Below, piece by piece: positions 57,185 through 64,000 of a stretch of 64,000 bases of DNA. A program made the translations under genes and the position numbers. The notes beneath the pieces were generated by a model. That model was not told where the DNA came from. It worked only from the letters and a program-made list of their open reading frames with translations, and made no database searches. Position 1 is the stretch's first letter, and the number at the start of each line of letters is the position of its first letter. Location of the stretch: positions 14,213,629 to 14,277,628 of the forward strand of contig NC_081546.1 of the NCBI RefSeq assembly GCF_901000735.1, read 5' to 3'. This DNA is from Corylus avellana. Lineage: Eukaryota > Streptophyta > Magnoliopsida > Fagales > Betulaceae.

Positions 57185-57587
57185 CATAATATATCATCGG
57201 CTTTAATTTAAAAAATCATATCATACTTGGAAGACCCTTTTAAAATCATTTCTTTTGCTTAGTAAGCAGAAATACATATTAAACCTTAAAACATTAAAAC
57301 ATAGTATCTTGGCTCAGTAAGTAAAATACTTACCTTTAATAAACCACAAGTGACTCACGACTCAAGCATTCACACTCATTTGCTCCTTTCGGTATGCTCC
57401 CTCGATCCAATTACCTCATATTACACATTGGAAGGCTAGATTCAGTCCTAGGCCTCCAATACCATGTACATGCCTGCAATTAATCACATCATTAAACTTG
57501 ATTAAACTATCCAACTATAAACTCCATTATACATAAGCTACCCGCGTGCTCTCACGTAACATCTTTCACTTTCTTAAAATTAGGTAA
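57185..57587. other. Flank between copia and CACTA elements, no gene seen
   Basis: AT-rich, with a TCAGTAAGTAAAATACTTACC phrase resembling one near 49003-49022. It is possibly the right part of a decayed gypsy LTR interrupted by the copia element. Confidence 0.45.
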
Positions 57588-58662
57588 CACTACAAAAAAT
57601 TAAATTTTTTTTTACGGACGTTTTCTGACGTGTCAGGTAGTCTGACACGTCAGAAAACGTCCCTGACGGGGCCTTTCTGACGTGTTTCACGCGTGAACAT
57701 TATAGGTGTCAGAAATGAAAAATTTCTGACGTGTCAAGTTTTAACCCGTCAGAAATTTCTGACGTGTTAATTATAACACGTCAGAAATTTAAAAAATTAA
57801 TTAATTTTTTTTTTTTAATTTTTTTTGGATTTTTTTTAATTAAACAATTTATTAATTTAAATTATTTTTTATTTTATTATTTATTTGCACCGGTGGTGCA
57901 GAGAAACGATGCAGAGAAATTTGTTTCTCTGCACCACTTGGTACCACTCAAGTGGTGTAGATCTGCACCACTTGAGAAACGGTGCAGAGAAACGAATTTC
58001 TCTGCACCGCTCGACAAAGAAAAAAGTTTGTAGAAAAATTTTTTCGTTTCTGCACTGTGGGCTCTCTTCTTTTCTCAATTTTTTCTTTCTCTCTTCTTTT
58101 CTCCGGCCAGCTCTCACTTTTCTCCATCTTCTTCTTCTTTTTCTCTTCTCTTCTCCTTTTTTTTTTTTTNNNNNNNNNNNNNNNNNNNNNNNNNNNNNNN
58201 NNNNNNNNNNNNNNNNNNNNNNNNNNNNNNNNNNNNNNNNNNNNNNNNNNNNNNNNNNNNNNNNNNNNNNNNNNNNNNNNNNNNNNNNNNNNNNNNCGAT
58301 CCCTTCTTCTCTTTTCCTTTTCTTTTTCTTCTTCTCTTCTCCTTCTTCTGTTTCTTCCATCTGCCGTGGAGAGAGGAGAGAGAGAGTGTGTAGGGAAAAT
58401 GAATGAGGAGGGAAGAATAAAAATAAGAAAAAAGTTGGAGGGAAAATAAGAAGAGACAAAAATTTCAAAAAAAAAGGCGGACTTTTTTTATTTTTTATTT
58501 TTTTCTGACGCGCCAATTACTAGCGTATCAGAAAATTATGATGCGCCAGTTTGGCGCGTCAGAATTTTCTGACGTGCTAAAGAATAGCACGTCAGAAAAT
58601 GCTGACGTGGCAAAAATAATGTACTGTTTGCCACGTCAGAAAATACCAATTTTTTTGTAGTG
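57588..58662. mobile_element. Non-autonomous CACTA (En/Spm) element
   Basis: It begins CACTACAAAAAATT and ends TTTTTTTGTAGTG, the terminal inverted repeat of CACTA elements. Both ends are lined with direct and inverted copies of a TTTCTGACGTGTCA-like motif (about ten by eye), as expected for subterminal transposase-binding repeats. The middle is CT-rich with a 127-N gap. There is no transposase. The 3-bp flanks (TAA left, ATA right) do not match. Confidence 0.85.
58170..58296. other. Assembly gap (127 N)
   Basis: Run of 127 N in the CT/T-rich centre of the CACTA element. The low-complexity flanks probably caused the gap. Confidence 1.
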
Positions 58663-58969
58663 ATAAGCACCACTATCTTCTTAAAACTAACCAATGTCCT
58701 CAAATCATTAGCCCAAAGCATTCAGCCAACCTAACAACATCAAAGAGCACCGCTTCAACAATCAACATCTACCTAAAACACATCTTACCCTAAAATCAAT
58801 ACCCAAATCAAATTCCAACCAATTAACATGATTTTTGTGCTCAATAATCATTTGGTAACATGAAAACACAAGAAGAAGCTAGAGATTTTAACAAAATAAC
58901 AAAAGTCCCAAAATCCCATATAAACCCTAATTTTCAGACCTATTTCCAAATCCCACAAATTCATATGTT
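58663..58969. other. Intergenic DNA, no gene seen
   Basis: It contains an AAACCCTAA-type phrase and A-rich stretches, possibly more of a decayed LTR leader. No ORF. Confidence 0.5.
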
Positions 58970-59228
58970 TTGTGACCTACTATGGCCTAAATAGAGACAA
59001 AAGATTAAGGTGGTTCGGCCTATGACCTACATCTACACATTAAAGTCTTATAGACTACATATTTCTTTAATGTATAATTTGAGTACACATCTCTATTTAT
59101 AGAGCTGTGATTTGAAATATTTCATATACAAACATATCCTCTGAATCACAGTTAACAAAAATGATCTAAATCCCTTGATTTAGGAAATTTAAATCAATAT
59201 TTTTCACAAAGAATTTATATCCTTAACA
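58970..59228 (-). repeat. Possible copia LTR remnant, minus strand
   Basis: Minus strand starts TGTTAAGGATATAAATTC at 59228, preceded by a purine-rich GCGGGGTA tract. TATTTATAGAGCTGTG lies in its middle (about 59093-59108), and GGTGGTTCGGCC near 59010-59021 resembles the phrase in the LTR at 56433-57179. No second LTR was seen. Confidence 0.45.
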
Positions 59229-59737
59229 TACCCCGCAAGATGAACTATCTGTTAGCAATCGTTGATTTTGAACATCGAGTAGCTGGAGTTGGTGGCTCTT
59301 GATTCGAAATATCGACTGCTCTTGAACTTAAACTTCAGCTACTATAGCCGGAATTTGAACATCTACAACTTTTGGCCGGCATCGATTACTTTTACCGGGA
59401 CTTGAATGTTGGCAACTTTTGGCCGGAATTTGGCCAATTATGGGCCACATACAGGGGCGGACCTACTAGTATCACTGGGGGGACGAATGTCCCCCCAAAG
59501 TTTTTGAAATATTTTCTGAAGTAGGCTTATTTTATATATTTATCCCAACATTTACAAATTTCTACTCCCAAATTAAAAAAGATGTCCCCCCAAAATAATT
59601 TTTTACTCCCCAGACTTTCTCGATTAGGGGCGAATGTCCCATCTTCAACAAAGGCTTTCTCGATTAAAGAAAAAAAAAACTCTCTCACTAGAGACTTTCT
59701 CTTCTCTCAAACAATCTCTCTCTGTCTCACCAGACTT
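59229..59737. other. Non-coding DNA with one hAT-like terminal sequence
   Basis: It contains repeated TTTTGGCCGG phrases (59360-59425). CAGGGGCGGACCTA at 59453 resembles the left end of a hAT element, but no matching right end was found; it may lie in the gap or be deleted. No gene. Confidence 0.45.
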
Positions 59738-59837
59738 NNNNNNNNNNNNNNNNNNNNNNNNNNNNNNNNNNNNNNNNNNNNNNNNNNNNNNNNNNNNNNN
59801 NNNNNNNNNNNNNNNNNNNNNNNNNNNNNNNNNNNNN
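59738..59837. other. Assembly gap (100 N)
   Basis: Run of 100 N between CT-rich and A-rich stretches. Confidence 1.
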
Positions 59838-61253
59838 CGAAGAGGGAGAGAAAGTTATGAAAAACCCTCAAACTCATATCCAATCTACAAACAATCAAAC
59901 CAAAGTCTTCACTCTTAGCCTCACCCATATCCATCTCACCTAGAAGAAGGGGAAACAGGGGAGGGAAGGGGAGGGGATGTCGACAAAACGGGAGACAGGA
60001 GAGTGAGAGAGAAAGAGAGAGAGAGAGAGAGGAGCTTACCTTGAGCATGACGGAGGCAAGCGGTCTATAGATAGAGACGCCATGTGGAACCATGGTCTGC
60101 TGAGAGAGAGAGAGAGATAGCGGGAGAATGAAAAAAAAAAAAACAAGTGGGAAGAAGTTTTGGGAAAATGAGCATGTGGGAGAAGTAATAAAAAAATAAA
60201 ATGGTTGTGTGAACAGTCCCACTACATGTAGTGGGGACACTGTTCACAAATGCTTCAAAATATCCATTTTGCATTTTTTTTTTTGGCTAATCCATTGTGG
60301 TTTTTTTTTTTTTTTTTTTTTCAAAACTAATTAGCCATTTTAGATAAAAATGATATTTAGCTACTCCATTGTGAGTGTTCTTAGGTTTAGAGCCTGTTTG
60401 TGTGTGCGTTTGAAGGGCCTAAAAGAGTGTTTAACATTCAAAAAGTTCGTTTGAAGAAAAAAATACTCGTTTTGTAAAAAAAATTAAAGCATTTTTAAGT
60501 GTTCAAAAAGCCTAAAAATGGTCAAAGCATACATTTGGTAAAAGCTTAAAAATGAAGCTTTTGCCAAAAAACATTTTTTGACCTAAAAATTCTATTTTTC
60601 AAACGCAATCACAAACATGATCTTAGCAATTTCTTATTTTTATCTAAAATAAATAAGCAAAACACTAAAAAATTATCTACATCCGATTATGCATCTCAAA
60701 TGCAAAATAAATTTATGTTGCATGTTCACATATCCATCTCATTAATCAATATACTATTTCTCTCTCCACATCTATATTTTTTCAAAATTTCCTCCTATTA
60801 TTTCTCTCTTCACATCTATTTTTTCTCAAAAGTTGAAAAATAGGATCTTTAGGAAAAATACAATCCTTAAAAAAAATAAAAAAATAAAATTTAAATAATA
60901 TAGATAAAAAAATAGATAATCGGATGTATGGTGTCTTTTAAAATTCATTAGCTAAACTAGATAAAGTAAATTTTAATTATCTATTTTACATAAAAATATA
61001 TAAAAACCAAAGTGAATACTCTTAGTCACATAACCAACAAAGTAATATATGTAAGTATTAAAGTATATAATAATTGATAGTTAGTTTTGTTTTTTTTTTT
61101 GGAAGTATAATTGATAGTTAGTTAAATGTTAATATTTATACGCCATATCATTTATGTTATATTTATAAATATTTAAATATTATGAGTAACCTATATAAAT
61201 ATGTTATATAGGACGTATGTTATATAGGATGTACATATATATATATATATATA
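59838..61253. other. AT-rich region with GA microsatellite and short inverted repeats, no gene seen
   Basis: A GA-rich simple repeat lies at about 60000-60032 and 60104-60117. A near-perfect inverted repeat, GTGAACAGTCCCACTAC paired with GTAGTGGGGACACTGTTCAC, lies at 60209-60247. Complementary phrases CTACATCCGATTAT (about 60680) and ATAATCGGATGTAT (about 60915) suggest a decayed MITE. A TA run precedes 61254. Confidence 0.55.
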
Positions 61254-64000
61254 AAGGGGTGGCAAAATGGGTACCCATACACGACCCGATTATGACCCGC
61301 GGGTACCTGTTACACGATTAGCCTATACCCAGACACGACCCGTTTAGCTAAACGGGTAATCGGGTTTGACACGATTATGACACGAAAATAACCGGGTAAC
61401 CCGACACGACCCGTTTTACCCGTTTAAAATAACCGGGTATAAACGGGTAGACACGACCCGACACGACCCGATTTCCCTAAACTATAAATTTTTTTTAAAA
61501 AAAATTAAAATTCAAAATTGTAATAATAATACTAATACATCAATATAGTCAATGCAAAAAATTGAGTTCTAAGAGATTAAAGGCTTTAATAAAGGATAAG
61601 AAAAAAAAAAAAAAAATTGGAAAGTGACCGTAATTGACAAATTGTACTCCAAAATAAATTACTAAACTCATAATTTCACCTAAGCTTAAAAGTTAAAAGT
61701 TAAAACAAGTAAGTTCATTTATTAAAATAGTCCACTTATAATTTAGTCTCACATGTAACAAAAGTGTTAAAAAATTAATTTGAACAAAGATACAAATTCT
61801 CAGACATTTTTTTTAGCATCCAACCCTGGGCCAAGACTCAATATTTTTGAATTCCATGAGAACCATAGAAGACCAAGACCCTTATTTAATTGTGCAAATA
61901 CATTTATCAAAATGTGTAATATAATAGAATAGTTATAATTTAAGTGATTTTCATTTCAGCAACGACAAGGTAAAGTACAGTAAAGTTTTTCTAAAGATCA
62001 CAAATTTGCTATCCGAAACAAACAACGGCATCAATGCTTAGAGAGTTCTTCATTAGTAGACATTAGAATTTCATCTGTAGTGTTTTACATGCATGGGGAA
62101 GCCATGGAAGCAACATCATATATTAATTCAACAAGAAACACTGCCAAACATCCATAAGGATGCAAATTACAAGAAACTCATCTAAGAGATCAAGCCTCAG
62201 TCCACAAGATGATACACAAAAACAATTTGAGAGTGTGGGAACTCCATAAGGACCATAACCATATATTATATTAAAGATTCATAACACAAGATGAACAAAC
62301 ACATAAGGGTATGACCTCATACCATGAAGGTGAGGCTCAAGTGGATCGACACAGGATTCTAACTACAATTATAAATAATCATAAGAATAATTCATCAATG
62401 AAACAATACAAGACATAGAAAAATATTCTAAAACTACAAAAGAGGGGGCCAATTCGGAAGCTAACAAGCCGGAAGAAAATCTAATTTCTCACCATAGCAC
62501 AGCAAATACAAGCAACATAACAAATACTTGCTACATGGGCACTCGACCTATTTCTTCTTCATTTTTTTTTTTTTTTGAATGAAAAATGGCATTTAGTTTT
62601 AACCAACAAAAAAGTCAAAGACATAAAATTTAAACAAATTAGTTCAACCCAAAAGCAAGTATTAATGGGTTAAATAACTTAAATTGTGTCCATAAACTAA
62701 AATGTGTCAACATTTCCATCATAGCAATAAATAAAAAGATAATAATAAAAAAAAAAAAGCTAACAAAAACAAAATAATAAATACAAAAAGAAACAAAACT
62801 CAAAACTACATCAACATTAGATTCATAATTCCTTGCAAAATACAAATTAGGTTCCCATGAGCCAATGTCTATTATGCCACTCCACTTAAGGATCCATGAA
62901 GGCATCCATGATCCACCCATATAATCAAAGTCCAAAGATATAAATTATAAAACACTACAAATATGATCAGTTTAAGAAATATTAATAGATTGTGCTCCAG
63001 ATGAATCTGGAATGTCACAGGAAATTGTCAAAACATCATCTTCTTTGCCATCCAAGTCCAACTTCATTTGTGTGAGTTCTATATCAAAAAATAAGAAGAA
63101 TTAGTATTATTTTATTATAGTGTAATAAAAAAATAATACACATAAACGAAGAAATTAAATATGGAAATAACTAATATTACCTTCATCTCCATATAACCAA
63201 TCTTTGGTGCAAACTAATGCCTCAGCAATGTCAGGCTTGAGTGAGCTCCTATATTGATCAATCACACGTCCACCAATGCTAAAAGTGGATTCCGAAGCAA
63301 CAGTAGAAACAGGAATACTCAAAACATCACGAGCCATAGCAGCTACTTCAGGATAGCGAAATTGATTTCCTTTCCAAAATGAAAGGATGTCAAATGTATC
63401 ATCCAAATCCACAGACCTAGGCTCCTCCAAATAAATGTCCAATTGATTCTTTTGAAAATTAATATCATCTCCAGCAAATGCTAAATAGTCCTACATGAAA
63501 GTATGAAACAAAGAGAATATAAACATAAATAATTGAGTATATATATATACTAAGTTACAAAAAAGATAAGAAATTAATGATATTATTCACCTTTTACCAA
63601 GATAGTTTTGCTCTAGGTACTTGGGGGCGCCGAGCAGTTATGGAGCTTGAACTTGAAGTATTATAAGAAGCACTATACTCCATAAAAAGGTTCTTAATTT
63701 TCTCACGAACATTCTTGAATTGTATAGAATCCATAACTCCATAGATCTTCGTATAGTAATAATTTACAAGATGAAGCTTGTAACGAGGATCTAATATAAC
63801 TGCTATGGCCAACACTGCATTGAATTCTAACCAATATTTCTCAAATTTAGAGTTCATTTGAGTTGCCATTAATCTTTTATGCTCATCTTCACTCACAAGG
63901 TCTTCCTTCAAGGATAAATAAATCATGGCAACTACGGGAAAGTATAGGTTGGCAGTAGGATACTTAGTACCAGAAAAAACACATGTAGCCTCATAAAAGC
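61254..64000 (-). mobile_element. hAT element, 3' part, extending beyond the window
   Basis: A terminal-like GGGGTGGCAAAATGGGTACC at about 61254 is followed by about 230 bp dense with direct and inverted ACGACCCG/CGGGT motifs, typical of hAT subterminal regions. About 1.5 kb of non-coding DNA follows, then a minus-strand hAT transposase that continues past base 64000. The right terminus and target duplication lie outside. The terminal block may instead be a separate small hAT element. Confidence 0.65.
62972..64000 (-). CDS. hAT transposase, C-terminal part (DUF4413 and dimerisation domain), partial
   Basis: The frame is open at 64000 and runs to 63594 with FYEATCVFSGTKYPTANLY, FEKYWLEFNAVLAIAVILD and DPRYKL, the RNase-H-fold end and DUF4413-like region of plant hAT transposases. 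63490-63181 holds the hAT dimerisation domain: FDILSFWKGNQFRYPEVA, DVLSIPVSTVASESTFS and SLKPDIAEALVCTKDWL. GT-AG signals join it to a last exon, 63078-62972 (ELTQMKLDLDGKEDD..., ending TAA). Between 63594 and 63490 an intron is likely (acceptor at 63491), but a TAA precedes the obvious donor. That splice is uncertain, or the copy is mutated. The protein cuts and joins element ends. Domesticated relatives of this family exist, so that possibility stays open. Confidence 0.8.

Noticed and set aside
57553..57561. Right end (CACGTAACA) of a gypsy LTR starting at 48564
   Set aside because: The flanking five bases do not match those left of 48564, so the pairing is unsupported.
58170..58296. Long ORFs crossing N runs here and at 26378, 28064 and 59738
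   Set aside because: They exist only because N codons contain no stops.

Overview
The window is nuclear DNA from a flowering plant, most likely a eudicot. The signs are plant-type L1 LINEs, Ty1/copia and Ty3/gypsy LTR elements with plant-style primer-binding sites, hAT and CACTA DNA elements, and a plant organic-cation transporter. The species cannot be named; a woody dicot is only an impression. I see one clearly functional host gene. Nearly everything else is transposon sequence, much of it nested, and four N runs mark assembly gaps. I found no CRISPR array, rRNA or convincing tRNA gene.

Layout. 1-2720: 3' part of an L1-type LINE with an open reverse transcriptase frame. 2721-3005: a small inverted-repeat element. 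3221-7621: a second, 5'-truncated LINE of the same family, broken by four stops and one frameshift, with a 12-bp target duplication. 7824-7904: a possible last exon of an unrecognised host gene. 7905-11169: AT-rich non-coding DNA holding a split duplicate of the region upstream of the transporter gene. 11170-27316: a Tat-type Ty3/gypsy element (target duplication GTAAA) with an antisense extra ORF and a second, gag-only LTR element (12259-18148) nested in its gag. 29837-31414 (minus): the transporter gene. 31501-33160: its upstream region, with repeats and a hAT MITE at 32234-32626. 33166-35490: a fold-back element containing two nested hAT-type elements. 35974-42059 (minus): a young gag-only LTR element, TSD CCTGT. 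42142-47285 (minus): a copia element, TSD GATAC, with identical LTRs. 47291-49984: AT-rich remnants and a minisatellite. 49985-57184: a copia element (TSD ATAAT) interrupted by a Ty3/gypsy LTR and gag, then rearranged by deletion. 57588-58662: a non-autonomous CACTA element. About 61254 to the window end: a hAT element whose minus-strand transposase runs off the window.

The retroelement genes work only as cis parts of their own elements (gag, protease, integrase, reverse transcriptase, RNase H), and nearly all are decayed. The two gag-only elements have no polymerase and would need an autonomous partner. The transporter stands alone; its upstream DNA is built of duplicated blocks, pointing to a past tandem duplication at this locus.

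The least routine observations are the split paralogous upstream region, with an empty site for a MITE; the antisense gene-like unit with visible introns and TATA box in the gypsy element; an LTR-embedded ORF kept open in both LTRs by in-frame indels; and the chimeric copia/gypsy locus. None of these shows a new molecular system on sequence evidence alone.
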